From positions 1 to 64,000 of the forward strand of contig DKWV01000053.1 in assembly GCA_002491905.1 (NCBI GenBank): a DNA stretch of 64,000 nucleotides, written 5' to 3'. Numbering within the stretch: the stretch's first letter is position 1; every line of letters begins with the position of its first letter. Below, piece after piece: positions 18,958 to 28,523 of the stretch. The position numbers were made by a program, and so were the translations under genes. The notes beneath the pieces were generated by a model that saw only the letters and a list, made by a program, of their open reading frames with translations, was not told where the DNA came from and made no database searches. The DNA comes from Lachnospiraceae bacterium UBA7143 (GTDB taxonomy: Bacteria > Bacillota > Clostridia > Lachnospirales > Lachnospiraceae).

Positions 18958-20148
18958 TTACGGACGATAATCCGCCAACGCCTCCTTCAACCTCCCCATC
19001 GCCTCTTCCAGTGTGCGTCTCGGACATGCCACATTGATTCTCTGGAATCCCTTTCCGCTGTCCCCAAACATCCCGCCGCCGTCCAGCCACAGCCTTGCCT
19101 TCTGCACAATCATATTTTCCAGCTCCGTCTCCGACAAGCCTGTCCCGGAAAAATCAAGCCAGACCAGATAGGTTCCCTCATGCTCCGTCATCGTCACGCC
19201 GGACAGGTTTTCCGCCACATATTTTTTGATATAAGCGATATTGCCGCGGACATATTCCAGCATGGCAAGATACCACTCCTCGCCCCTGCTGTAGGCCGTT
19301 TCGCAGGCAATCAGCCCCATCACGCCAAGCTGGCTGATCCCCGCCGCGTCAAGCTGCTTTCGGAAACGTTTCCGTAAATCCTGATTGGGGATAAAAATAT
19401 TCGATAATACCATCGTTGCCAGATTAAAAGTTTTGCTGGGGGATGTGCAGACAATACAGCGGTCCTCATACTCTTTCTTCAACCCCGCAAACACCTGATG
19501 CTTCCCCTCAAACACAAAATCCTCGTGGATCTCGTCACTTACAACAATCACATCATGTTTCATGCAGATATCACCCAGCCGGATCAGTTCTTCCCTTGTC
19601 CATACCCGCCCTACGGGATTGTGGGGATTGCAGAGAAGGAACAGTTTTACACTGTTTTGAATAATCTTGTGCTCAAAATCCTCGAAATCAATATGATAGC
19701 GGTTATCTTCTCCCCGGTACAGCGTATTGCTGACCACGCGTCTTCCGTTATCCTCTATCACCTCCGCAAAGGGATAATACACCGGAAGTTGGATCAGCAC
19801 CACGTCTCCCGGCTCCGTGTACGCTTTCACCGCCATAGCAAGAGCCGTCACCACGCCCGGCGTTTTCACAAGCCATTCTTCCTGCGGTTTCCAGCCGTGC
19901 CGTCTTTCCATCCAGTCCCGCACGATCTCAAAATAAGGCGTCTTCACCTCGCTGTAACCGAAAACACCCTCCTTGGCCCGCTCGGCCAGCGCATCCTCTA
20001 TGTAGGAGGAGGTCCGAAAATCCATATCCGCCACCCACAGCGGCAGGATATCCTCCGGCATGCCCCTTTCCACTGCGAAATCATATTTCAACGACCGGGT
20101 ATTTCTTCTCTCTATTACACTGTCAAAATCAAGGTTTCTCTCCGCCAT
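18958..20148 (-). CDS. MalY/PatB-type cystathionine beta-lyase/aminotransferase
   Basis: The 396-residue protein is a fold-type I PLP enzyme. The N-terminal RRNTRSLKYDF and LPLWVADMDFRTSSYIEDAL are typical of MalY/PatB. The PLP-binding lysine lies in CTSPSKTFNLATMV, with IVVSDEIHEDFVF for the pyridine-contacting Asp. Such enzymes cleave cystathionine to homocysteine. The gene starts four bases after the MetB-type gene, so the two form a transsulfuration or methionine pair. Confidence 0.93.
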   Translation of the reverse strand: MAERNLDFDSVIERRNTRSLKYDFAVERGMPEDILPLWVADMDFRTSSYIEDALAERAKEGVFGYSEVKTPYFEIVRDWMERRHGWKPQEEWLVKTPGVVTALAMAVKAYTEPGDVVLIQLPVYYPFAEVIEDNGRRVVSNTLYRGEDNRYHIDFEDFEHKIIQNSVKLFLLCNPHNPVGRVWTREELIRLGDICMKHDVIVVSDEIHEDFVFEGKHQVFAGLKKEYEDRCIVCTSPSKTFNLATMVLSNIFIPNQDLRKRFRKQLDAAGISQLGVMGLIACETAYSRGEEWYLAMLEYVRGNIAYIKKYVAENLSGVTMTEHEGTYLVWLDFSGTGLSETELENMIVQKARLWLDGGGMFGDSGKGFQRINVACPRRTLEEAMGRLKEALADYRP

Positions 20149-20151
20149 CTT

Positions 20152-21306
20152 TCAATCCTTTCTCCGTATTTCACTGAAAACTCCCGCAAGTTCCGCCAGC
20201 AGATCCTTTTTATCCTCGATTCCCACCGACATGCGCAGGGTGCTCTCCGTGATCCCGTTTTTCTCCCTGACCTCCTTCGGGATGTCGGCGTGGGTCTGGG
20301 TCGTCGGATACGTAATCAGGGTTTCCACCCCGCCAAGGCTTTCCGCATACTGGATCAGCCTTACCTTTTCCAGAATGGCCAGCGCAAACTCCCTGCTCTC
20401 CACCCGGAAAGTCAGCATCGCCCCAAAGCCTCTGGCCTGCCGTTTCATAATCCCGTACCCCGGATGTTCCGCAAGCCCCGGATAAATCACATCCGTGACA
20501 CCGGGCTGCCCCTTCAGCCACTCCGCAATGGCAATGGCGTTCTCCTGTGCACGCTCCATACGCACGCCCAGCGTTTTGATCCCGCGAAAGATGAGCCAGC
20601 TGTCGAAGGGCGAAAGCACAGCCCCTGTCGTTTTGTACAGAAAACGCAGCCGCTCGCTGATGTCCTCCCGGTTTGTCACAAGGAAACCCGCCAGCGCGTC
20701 GTTATGGCCGCCCAGATACTTTGTGCCGCTGTGGATGACAAGGTCCGCCCCCAGATCAAGGGGATTCTGGAAATAGGGTGATAAAAACGTATTGTCCACA
20801 ACCAGAAGAAGCCCGTGCCGCTTGGCAATATCCGCCGTCGCCGCGATATCCGTCACATGCATCATGGGATTGGTGGGTGTCTCTATGTATATCGCCTTCG
20901 TGTTTTTCCTGATCTGGCTCTCTATGTCCTCACAATAGCAGTCAATGCTCGTAAATCCAATTCCGTTCTTCTTCGAAATCTGTTCAAACAGGCGAACGCT
21001 CCCGCCGTACAAGTCCGCATCCACAATCAGGTGATCACCCGGACAAAACATCTCCATCATCAGGGTGATTGCAGCCATGCCGGAGGATAACGCCAGAGCG
21101 TCCACCCCGTTTTCCAGCGAGGCCACCACTTTTTCCACCTGCTCCCTCGTTGGATTCTGCACCCTGCTGTAATCGTACCCAGTGCTTTGTCCCACTCCCG
21201 GGTGCGCAAAGGTCGCCGTCTGATAGATCGGATAACTGACCGCACCGTAATGCTTTAGCTCCTCTTCCTCCAAATGAATGCATCTCGTTCCGATTTCTCT
21301 CGCCAT
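20152..21306 (-). CDS. Cystathionine gamma-synthase/lyase family PLP enzyme
   Basis: The 384-residue protein belongs to the Cys/Met metabolism PLP family. It has GYDYSRVQNPTREQVEKVVA, LALSSGMAAITLMM, VVDNTFLSPYFQNPL, and the PLP lysine in VIHSGTKYLGGHNDALAG. Together with the following MalY-type lyase it fits conversion of cysteine to homocysteine through cystathionine. A methionine gamma-lyase activity cannot be excluded by sequence alone. A strong promoter lies 36 bases upstream. No SAM riboswitch or T-box was found before the gene. Confidence 0.92.
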   Translation of the reverse strand: MAREIGTRCIHLEEEELKHYGAVSYPIYQTATFAHPGVGQSTGYDYSRVQNPTREQVEKVVASLENGVDALALSSGMAAITLMMEMFCPGDHLIVDADLYGGSVRLFEQISKKNGIGFTSIDCYCEDIESQIRKNTKAIYIETPTNPMMHVTDIAATADIAKRHGLLLVVDNTFLSPYFQNPLDLGADLVIHSGTKYLGGHNDALAGFLVTNREDISERLRFLYKTTGAVLSPFDSWLIFRGIKTLGVRMERAQENAIAIAEWLKGQPGVTDVIYPGLAEHPGYGIMKRQARGFGAMLTFRVESREFALAILEKVRLIQYAESLGGVETLITYPTTQTHADIPKEVREKNGITESTLRMSVGIEDKKDLLAELAGVFSEIRRKD

Positions 21307-21341
21307 TGCCTTTTCCTCCGTCCTTCCATTTACATGGAATC

Positions 21342-21370
21342 AGTATAGCAGAAATAATCGGAATACGCAA
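21342..21370 (-). promoter_or_regulatory. Promoter of the metB-malY-like pair
   Basis: A minus-strand TTGCGT (complement of 21365-21370) and TATACT (complement of 21342-21347) have a 17-base spacer. They lie about 35 bases before the start at 21306. Confidence 0.65.
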
Positions 21371-21586
21371 TACATACTTTTCCTATCAATTATATATGCA
21401 TTTGTTTTTTCGCCGCTCTGTCATGGCAGAAAGCGTTCTGCCAACTTATGTTTCCAAAAATGCAAATCATAGTTTTTTTTAGGCGGCGGACTGGAAGAGG
21501 CTGGCTGGCGCGGTTATCTGCTGCCATGTTTTTCCCGGAAATGGCATATTTTACCCGCCTCCACCGCAGTCATCCTGATCCGCCCC

Positions 21587-22975
21587 TCACCCCGCAAACG
21601 CACAGTAGGGCCTCACTGTAATATCCGTCACTACATTGTCCTCAGCGGAAAACCAGATGCTTATATTACCGAACCCATCCCCAGTGACAAGGCAGTTTTC
21701 CACCTCCGGGTAGGAGGACGCATAAAATCCGTAAGCCTTTAATTTTTCCCACGCACCGTCCACGCTGATGCCGGGATATATGCCAAAGATGGTCACATCC
21801 TCCAGTTTTTCTCCCCTGTAACCGATGCTTCCCGCATTCAGCGCCTCAAAGGAAAACAGTTCCTTTCCGTCCTTCTTACCGACCGTCCACTCCTCGAAAT
21901 CCGGATCTGGCTGCTCCAGCGCAACTCCGTACTTTTCCGAGAGCAGGTTCTGCGCTACATCCAGGAAATGGTCTTCCTTTAAAATCAGCAGTCCCAGATC
22001 CGCTCCCGTATCCGTCCGCCCTTTGCCGGCTTCTTCCGCCAGCATCTTTAAATAGGCAGGAGTGAAATCCTCGAAAGATTCGTGTTTCATTGGCAGATAC
22101 TCTATGGCAAGCTCCTTTGCACCCTCCATAAATCCACCCAGCCATTCATCCACCTCCGCCTTACTAAAGTGGAAGCCCTCATAAGCCTGGTATTCCTCCC
22201 CTGCCTTTTGTATTTCGTAAACCGTTCCGTCACCGTCCACGTCCAGCCCGTCCGGTAACTCCCATCCTTCTATCCCGTCATCCCACGCCCGCAAAGAGCC
22301 AAGCTCCACGTAGGAATCGCTCTCCGCATCGTACCTGTAAAACGTGCAGGGCCAAAACTCCGCTGGCGGCACCTGGTTATGCGACCACTCCGCCTTGATG
22401 ATACCGTTATCGTAATACGTGAGAGCCGGGTACGCGACAAACTCTCTCTTTACCTCCCCGCTAACCGGATTGTAATCATACACCGCCTCGATCTCACCGG
22501 CCGTAATGGTTGTCGTCCATCTGACCAGCAGTTCTTCTCTGCCGTCCTGATCCACATCTGCCACCGCAAAGCAGTTCTTCGCCATCTCCTCAGCGTCAAG
22601 CGAATCATTCGCAGTCCCTGTTCCCAGTTCCATATCGGGAAGCTGCCACGCCGCCATGACCTGCGACAGTATGCCGCCGTAATAGTGCCTGATCCGCGCC
22701 TGCCACAGTTCCTGCGCCCTCTCGGCGGAAACTGCATCCGCCTCCGTCTCTCCATTTCCATCCTGCCTGTCGTGCCCGGCATTCTCCACCTCCGCTGAGT
22801 CTTTTGTGTCTTCTGCCCTTCCCGTCTCAGTATCGCTCTCCGGCATTTCCGACTGTTCCGTCTCCTCGCTCTGCCCTGTGCCATTCCCCGCGCCGCAGCC
22901 CGCGAAAAAGACAGTGCCTGCGCAAAGTAAAGCCCCTGCCGCTGCTCTTTGGCTTCTCCATATTTTCCCTTCCAT
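21587..22975 (-). CDS. Lipoprotein of unknown function
   Basis: The 462-residue protein begins with a basic stretch and hydrophobic core ending in a lipobox, FFAGCG, so it should be a lipoprotein. An acidic, low-complexity linker rich in Glu, Asp and Ser follows (to about residue 85). The folded part contains two DxDxDG-like calcium-binding-type loops (VADVDQDGREELLVRW and LDVDGDGTVYEI), as in FG-GAP/VCBS-like proteins, but no catalytic domain is recognised. ATG at 22975 with CTGGAGGAGAAG upstream is preferred over one 30 bases earlier. It is 61 bases from the GNAT gene upstream on the same strand. Confidence 0.8.
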   Translation of the reverse strand: MEGKIWRSQRAAAGALLCAGTVFFAGCGAGNGTGQSEETEQSEMPESDTETGRAEDTKDSAEVENAGHDRQDGNGETEADAVSAERAQELWQARIRHYYGGILSQVMAAWQLPDMELGTGTANDSLDAEEMAKNCFAVADVDQDGREELLVRWTTTITAGEIEAVYDYNPVSGEVKREFVAYPALTYYDNGIIKAEWSHNQVPPAEFWPCTFYRYDAESDSYVELGSLRAWDDGIEGWELPDGLDVDGDGTVYEIQKAGEEYQAYEGFHFSKAEVDEWLGGFMEGAKELAIEYLPMKHESFEDFTPAYLKMLAEEAGKGRTDTGADLGLLILKEDHFLDVAQNLLSEKYGVALEQPDPDFEEWTVGKKDGKELFSFEALNAGSIGYRGEKLEDVTIFGIYPGISVDGAWEKLKAYGFYASSYPEVENCLVTGDGFGNISIWFSAEDNVVTDITVRPYCAFAG

Positions 22976-23066
22976 AATTGTCTTCTCCTCCAGCTCCCCA
23001 GCCATTTTCCGTCTTTACCAGTTCACAACCATTTCCCCTGACCTGCTTACTCACCCACAGTCCATT

Positions 23067-23834
23067 CTACTGATTCAGCTCATCCACCACGTTCTCCGGC
23101 TTCACCGTCATCTCCACCCACGCCGGAATAAACCCGCTCTTTACCGCATTCCGCACCGATCGGATGTTTGACCATGCCGAGCAGTAAAAGGGAACCTTCC
23201 CCCGCTTTAAAATCTCCACAGCCAGACTGCTTGTCAGCGCTGACGCCACGCCCTGCCTCCTGTACGCCGGCAGCACATCCACACCGATCTGCCACATGGT
23301 CTCGCAGTCCGCCGAGCATCCCGCCAGACCAATGAGCTTTTCCCCGTCAAATGCGCCGATTCCAAGGACATCCAGTTCCTTCCTGTCCACACACAGCGCG
23401 TTGCCCCATTCCGGCTTATATAAGTCCCGAAAATCCGGCTGTTCCAGTACCCGCATCTCATAACCACATGACAGAGCGCACAGTTTCTCCACATCGGGCA
23501 GATAGTACTCCGCCATAAAACACACTTTCTGTCCCAAAGGCAGCATTCTCTCATTCAGCCAGTGGAGATTGGGCGTCTCAAAGCAGTGGTAAAACTCAAA
23601 TTTCCCGACATATTCCTCCACGATCTCCCGGTATTCGTCCCGCACGGAAACAACCAGGCTGCTGCCGTAGGAAACCAGATTGCAGGCAATCGGCTCCTTA
23701 TAATATTTCCTTGCGCAAGGCCCCACACCAGACCTGACAATCACCGAATGATCGCATAAAAAATCTTCCGCATTGCAGTTGATGTCCAGAGCGGACTGCT
23801 GCATTGCCACAAACAGTATTTCCTCGTTTGTCAT
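23067..23834 (-). CDS. GNAT family N-acetyltransferase
   Basis: The 255-residue protein has a C-terminal GNAT domain. The acetyl-CoA-binding region is IGVDVLPAYRRQGVASAL, and the following helices contain VRNAVKSGFIPAW. The N-terminal about 110 residues form a less conserved extension. The acceptor is unknown. The start has AAAGGGAAAACG upstream. Confidence 0.87.
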   Translation of the reverse strand: MTNEEILFVAMQQSALDINCNAEDFLCDHSVIVRSGVGPCARKYYKEPIACNLVSYGSSLVVSVRDEYREIVEEYVGKFEFYHCFETPNLHWLNERMLPLGQKVCFMAEYYLPDVEKLCALSCGYEMRVLEQPDFRDLYKPEWGNALCVDRKELDVLGIGAFDGEKLIGLAGCSADCETMWQIGVDVLPAYRRQGVASALTSSLAVEILKRGKVPFYCSAWSNIRSVRNAVKSGFIPAWVEMTVKPENVVDELNQ

Positions 23835-23915
23835 CGTTTTCCCTTTCCGCCTCTGTTACTCAATGCGGCGTATCATTATAATGGACGTCCGTTTCTGACG
23901 GGCGCCCAGTCTGTT

Positions 23916-24608
23916 TCACTTCTTCAGAGGCACTTTAAGCCCCTTCAAATATCCCTTCTGCTCCGGCGTAATACGGTAGCTCTCCGCCGCCTTCTGGATC
24001 GCCTTATTGTGCGTCCACGGCGCAAGTCTGTTCTCCTCGATATAAGGCAATACCGCCTCATACTGCTTTGCCAGCGCCGTGGCAAAATACCAGGCAATCA
24101 TCATATTGACATAATATTCCTCCGAGCGGACTTTCGAAACCATCTCGGGATATGCCGGGTCAAAATCCTCGTCCAGAAAATGCTCCATCAGCATCCCGAT
24201 GCCAAACCGCACCGTATAAGTTTTGCCGGAGGCAATCCAGGTTCTGATATAAGGCAGCAGCTCCTGCCGGTGTTTCTTAAACACCTTCGGGGACATCTGG
24301 TCACAGGTTGCCCAGTTATCCACAAACGGAAGGAAATGACTGACCTCCTCCACGCACTGTTCAAAGTCCTTTCTCTCCGAAACAATAAAGGCATGAAGCT
24401 GGTTCTCGTCAAAATAAGTATGGGGGAGAGCCTCTAAAAACTCTCCAATCTCCTCTCTCTTAGCCATCTGCTTCGCCAATTTCCGAAGCGCGGGTGTCCG
24501 CACACCGATCATGGCGCCACTTTCCATACCGGGAATTAATTTCGCCTGGAAATCCCGGTACGCAATATCCTGCTGCGCAAACAGCGCATCCTTTATCTCG
24601 TCAATCAT
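23916..24608 (-). CDS. DNA alkylation repair protein, AlkD-like
   Basis: The 230-residue protein has HEAT-like helical repeats of the AlkC/AlkD family: MIGVRTPALRKLAKQM, FVDNWATCDQMSPKVFK, TYTVRFGIGMLMEHFLDEDF and YYVNMMIAWYFATALAKQYE. AlkD enzymes remove bulky or cationic alkylated bases without flipping them. ATG at 24608 is preferred because GGAGAAGAG lies eight bases upstream. The 57 extra upstream bases of the longest frame have no ribosome binding site. Confidence 0.9.
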   Translation of the reverse strand: MIDEIKDALFAQQDIAYRDFQAKLIPGMESGAMIGVRTPALRKLAKQMAKREEIGEFLEALPHTYFDENQLHAFIVSERKDFEQCVEEVSHFLPFVDNWATCDQMSPKVFKKHRQELLPYIRTWIASGKTYTVRFGIGMLMEHFLDEDFDPAYPEMVSKVRSEEYYVNMMIAWYFATALAKQYEAVLPYIEENRLAPWTHNKAIQKAAESYRITPEQKGYLKGLKVPLKK

Positions 24609-24739
24609 CATCTCTTCTCCAATCCTTAAAAAACCAAGGTTATGATATATTATCGAGTATATCATAACCCCGGCTCCTCTTCCACCAATATTTCATTTCC
24701 TTTCTGGCAGTTCCTTTATATAAACATTTTTACACAAAA

Positions 24740-25465
24740 TTATCCTTTCACGCCGCCGAGCGTCACACCCGCGATAATATACTTTGACAAAAGCAGATAC
24801 ACAAGGATGATCGGCACGATTGCCACCAGAATCATCATATATATCTTACCCATATCACGGTTCATATAATCCGCACCGCGAAGTAGGGCGATCAGTATCG
24901 GCACCGTCATCTTATCTTTCGACTGTATCACCAGAGCAGGAACAAAGTAATTGTTCCATGAACCGACAAACGTAAAAATTGCCTGTACGGCCATCGCCGG
25001 TTTCATAATCGGAAGGACAATCTGGTTAAATGTCCGAAACTCCTTCGAACCGTCAATCCTTGCCGCCTCTACCAGAGAAAGCGGAAGCGATGACTCCAGG
25101 TAACTGTACATAAAGTAAAATACAGCCGGTGAAGCAATAGACGGAATAATCAGAGGAAGAAGGGAATCATACATGCCCATCTTTGTGATCAGGCGAAGGA
25201 AACCCATCGCCGTAACCTGAGTAGGCATAACGAGGATCGCCATGATAAAGGTAAATGCCGCCTTCTTCATCTTAAAATCATAGGCATACAATCCATAGGC
25301 CGTCAAAGCGGAGAAGTAAATGCAGATTGCCGCCGAACATCCGGAAACGATCAGACTGTTTACAATACCCCGTATCATCGGGAATTCTCCGTTATTCGCA
25401 ACATTATTAAATTTGATATCCTCCTTTGATTGTGTGTGGGCTTGCAGCATCAGTGCATTTGCCAC
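24740..25465 (-). pseudogene. 5'-truncated sugar ABC transporter permease
   Basis: The remaining 241 residues match the carbohydrate ABC permease family (MalG/CUT1 type), with the EAA loop in SLVEAARIDGSKEFRTFNQI and the usual C-terminal YIIAGVTLGGVKG. Normal members carry about 40-70 more N-terminal residues including the first membrane helix. Here homology begins abruptly around QAHTQSKEDIK. Upstream the frame stays open to a TGA near 25550 but encodes no hydrophobic helix or ATG. No partner permease, binding protein or ATPase is adjacent. It looks like the stump left by a deletion. It diverges from the GH94 genes, so it was probably part of their sugar-uptake locus. Confidence 0.75.
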
Positions 25466-25724
25466 ACATTTCTTAGCACACCCCGAGTATAGCGTGAGGC
25501 AGCAGAGGAATATATTACGTTTCTTACCAAAATGTCAGATTCTTGACACATTATAAAATTCGCATTTTCCTAATATGCAATGATATTTACAATTTATCTT
25601 CAGGTCATAATTCTGATATTTTTCTCATTTTTATGATTTTCTCCCCACTTTACTAAAATATATAATCTTAACATCAGAATTTACAATTTCAAAACAGAAA
25701 CCGACCCAGAAAGGAGTACAAAAA

Positions 25725-28424
25725 TTGAACCCTATTACTTTTATTGATGCACACGGAAGTTTTACCATGAAACAGCCGGAAAACACCAGCTATCTGTATT
25801 TTCCCCTCGCCTCGGAAACAGGGTTAAAAAGCTGTGTCACCCCAAATCTTTGCGGTGATGCCAAAATCGATCAGGAAACCTTCCTTTTAGAGCCTGTCAG
25901 TTCCGAGAACTTACATAATAACCGTTCCACCCGCAACTTCTTTTTTGTGACAGATGATGCGGACGTTTATTCCGCCACCGGCGCTTCCACCGGTCAGGAG
26001 GACGCCCGCTTCTCTCCCTCACAGGAGGAAAGCGAATTAAATGCCGGTTTTATGTGGCATACCCTGAAACGCACTTCCAAGTCTCTTCCCATAGAAACTG
26101 TTGTCACCTCCTTTGTTCCTAAGGACGACAATGTAGAAATCATGTATGTGACCGTTCAAAATCTGTCAAGCCGGGAACAGACACTGACTGCTTACGGAGC
26201 CATCCCTATTTATGGAAGAAGTGCGGATAATATCAGGGATCACCGCAACGTGACCTCCATGCTCCACCGCATCAAAACCACGGAATGTGGTATTCTTGTC
26301 CGTCCCACTATGTCTTTTGATGAAAAAGGACACCGGCTCAACCGTAAAACTTACTATGTCAGCGGCTTTACGGCTGATGGACAGGGTCCCGAGGGCTTTT
26401 TCCCCACCGTAGAAGAATACATCGGCGAGGGTGGAACCTTCACCCATCCCCGTGCCGTCTACGAAAGGAAAGCAGGCGCGCCGGCCTCTGTAACCGCGGA
26501 AGGGCGGGAAGCTATGGGCGCATTCCGATTTGGAAAAACCACCCTCTCCCCGGGTGAAAAAACCGCCTATATTCTCCTTCTCGGCGTTGAGGAAGAAGAA
26601 ACGCAAATTGAAACAGTCTGTCAAAAATACAATACGGATAACAAAGTGCTGTATGCTCTGGCTCAGACGAAGACTTACTGGCAGAATACCGTATCCGTCG
26701 GATTCCATACCGGGGACAGGGATTTTGACCGCTTTATGAAATGGGTTTGTTTCCAGCCTTTCCTCCGCCGCCTGTTCGGCTGTTCTTTCCTTCCTCATCA
26801 TGATTACGGCAGGGGCGGCCGGGGCTGGCGCGATCTGTGGCAGGACTGCCTGTCGCTGCTCTTGATGGAGCCTCAGGGAGTCGGACAAATGATCGAAGCG
26901 AACTACGGCGGTGTCCGTATCGACGGTACCAACGCCACTATCATTGGCAGCGGAAACGGTAATTTTATCGCGGACCGCAACGGTATCGCACGGGTCTGGA
27001 TGGATCATGCCCTCTGGCCTCTTATGACTACCATGCTGTACATTGACCAAACCGGTGATCTTGCCATTCTTCATAAACATGCCCCATATTTTAAGGACGC
27101 ACAGGCCATGAGGGGAACTGACACGGATACCCTCTGGTCCTCCGACAGCGGCAGCAAACAGCTTACTGACCGGAACGAGATCTATACCGGCAGCATTTTG
27201 GAGCACCTGCTGATCCAGCAGCTCACCGCTTTCTATGAGGTGGGGGATCACAATATATACCGGCTTCGCGGCGCGGACTGGAACGACGCGCTGGATATGG
27301 CCGCGGAACACGGCGAGAGCGTGGCGTTTACCTGTGCCTACGCCGGCAATTTGCGGGATCTGGCTTCGCTGCTCCTTCTCATGGACAAAACCACTGACGA
27401 TCACCAGGTAGAACTGCTGGAGGAAATCTCCGTTCTGCTCACGGACGATCCTGGAGTCTACGATGACATAAAGAAAAAACAAAGGATTTTGGATGACTAC
27501 ACCACCCGATGCCGCCATGCAGTCACCGGGAACCGCAAAACATTCTACCTTTCCTCTCTGGCGGAGGATCTGAACGGAAAAGCAGACTGGCTGACGGCGC
27601 ATATCCGCTCTCAGGAATGGATTGCGGGTGACGGCGAAGAGGGCTGGTTTAACAGCTATTACGACAATCACGGAAAGTCCGTGGAAGGATTCTTCGGCGA
27701 GCAGGTGCGCATGATGCTGACCGGGCAAGTCTTCTCCATTATGAGCGGTGTTGCCGAAGACAGCCACATTTCCAAAATCGTTAAAGCCGCCGACCGTTAT
27801 CTTTATCAAAAAGAAATCGGAGGCTACCGTCTGAACACCGATTTTAAGGAGCTGAAATTTGATATGGGCAGGATGTTTGGCTTCGCCTACGGAGAAAAAG
27901 AAAACGGCGCGGTTTTCTCCCATATGACGGTGATGTACGCAAACGCTCTGTACCGCAGAGGTTTCGTGAAAGAAGGCTGGAAGGCGCTGAAAACTCTTGC
28001 CGACACTGCCCTCGCCTTTGATATCAGCCATATCTATCCCGGCATCCCCGAATATTTCCGTGCCGATGGCCGGGGCATGTACCACTATCTGACTGGCGCT
28101 GCAAGCTGGTTTATGATGACTATGATCACAGAGGTTTTTGGCGTGCGCGGAGATAGCGGGGCACTTATGATCTCTCCGAAACTTCTTGCCAAACAGTTTG
28201 ACGCAGAGAGCACCGCCTCCATCACGGTCCCTTTTGCCGGGAAAACTTTTACCGTTGTCTTCCAAAACAAATCCGGCAAAGATTTCGGCGCGTATCGGAT
28301 GGATTCCGCCTTCTGCGACGACACTGCCCTCCCGGTGAAGGACAATACTTATGCCCTTCTCTCCCCAGAACTGCTTGACCGTCTGCCTGGGGATACGCAC
28401 AAAATTACGGTAAAACTTGTATAA
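25725..28424 (+). CDS. GH94 phosphorylase, long subtype
   Basis: The 899-residue cytoplasmic protein is a GH94 disaccharide or oligosaccharide phosphorylase. It has an N-terminal beta-sandwich (about 1-300), a helical linker, and an (alpha/alpha)6 barrel. The catalytic ADWNDALDM motif lies at about residues 517-525. Typical barrel segments are YGRGGRGWRDLWQDCLSLL and EIYTGSILEHLLIQQL. These enzymes use phosphate to split beta-glucosides to glucose 1-phosphate, saving ATP. Length and N-terminus differ from the about 800-residue cellobiose/chitobiose type; laminaribiose phosphorylase is one possibility. The start is TTG at 25725 with AAAGGAG upstream. Confidence 0.87.
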   Translation: MNPITFIDAHGSFTMKQPENTSYLYFPLASETGLKSCVTPNLCGDAKIDQETFLLEPVSSENLHNNRSTRNFFFVTDDADVYSATGASTGQEDARFSPSQEESELNAGFMWHTLKRTSKSLPIETVVTSFVPKDDNVEIMYVTVQNLSSREQTLTAYGAIPIYGRSADNIRDHRNVTSMLHRIKTTECGILVRPTMSFDEKGHRLNRKTYYVSGFTADGQGPEGFFPTVEEYIGEGGTFTHPRAVYERKAGAPASVTAEGREAMGAFRFGKTTLSPGEKTAYILLLGVEEEETQIETVCQKYNTDNKVLYALAQTKTYWQNTVSVGFHTGDRDFDRFMKWVCFQPFLRRLFGCSFLPHHDYGRGGRGWRDLWQDCLSLLLMEPQGVGQMIEANYGGVRIDGTNATIIGSGNGNFIADRNGIARVWMDHALWPLMTTMLYIDQTGDLAILHKHAPYFKDAQAMRGTDTDTLWSSDSGSKQLTDRNEIYTGSILEHLLIQQLTAFYEVGDHNIYRLRGADWNDALDMAAEHGESVAFTCAYAGNLRDLASLLLLMDKTTDDHQVELLEEISVLLTDDPGVYDDIKKKQRILDDYTTRCRHAVTGNRKTFYLSSLAEDLNGKADWLTAHIRSQEWIAGDGEEGWFNSYYDNHGKSVEGFFGEQVRMMLTGQVFSIMSGVAEDSHISKIVKAADRYLYQKEIGGYRLNTDFKELKFDMGRMFGFAYGEKENGAVFSHMTVMYANALYRRGFVKEGWKALKTLADTALAFDISHIYPGIPEYFRADGRGMYHYLTGAASWFMMTMITEVFGVRGDSGALMISPKLLAKQFDAESTASITVPFAGKTFTVVFQNKSGKDFGAYRMDSAFCDDTALPVKDNTYALLSPELLDRLPGDTHKITVKLV

Positions 28425-28523
28425 CAGAGCGAATGTCTGTACTCTTAATTATTTCCTGTATCAGGAGTAGCGTACAGCAAATGTTTTATCAAATATGAAA
28501 TCAGAAAGGAAGAGATACAGAAA

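Noticed and set aside
19498..20781. A 427-codon plus-strand open frame
   Set aside because: It lies antisense across the MalY-like and MetB-like genes, both with intact active-site motifs.
21307..21586. Possible SAM riboswitch or T-box upstream of the metB-like gene
   Set aside because: The gap holds a good promoter, but the conserved riboswitch helices and T-box sequence are not present.
26166..28400. A 744-codon open frame on the minus strand
   Set aside because: It is antisense to the first GH94 gene, has no recognisable domain, and reflects codon bias of the real gene.
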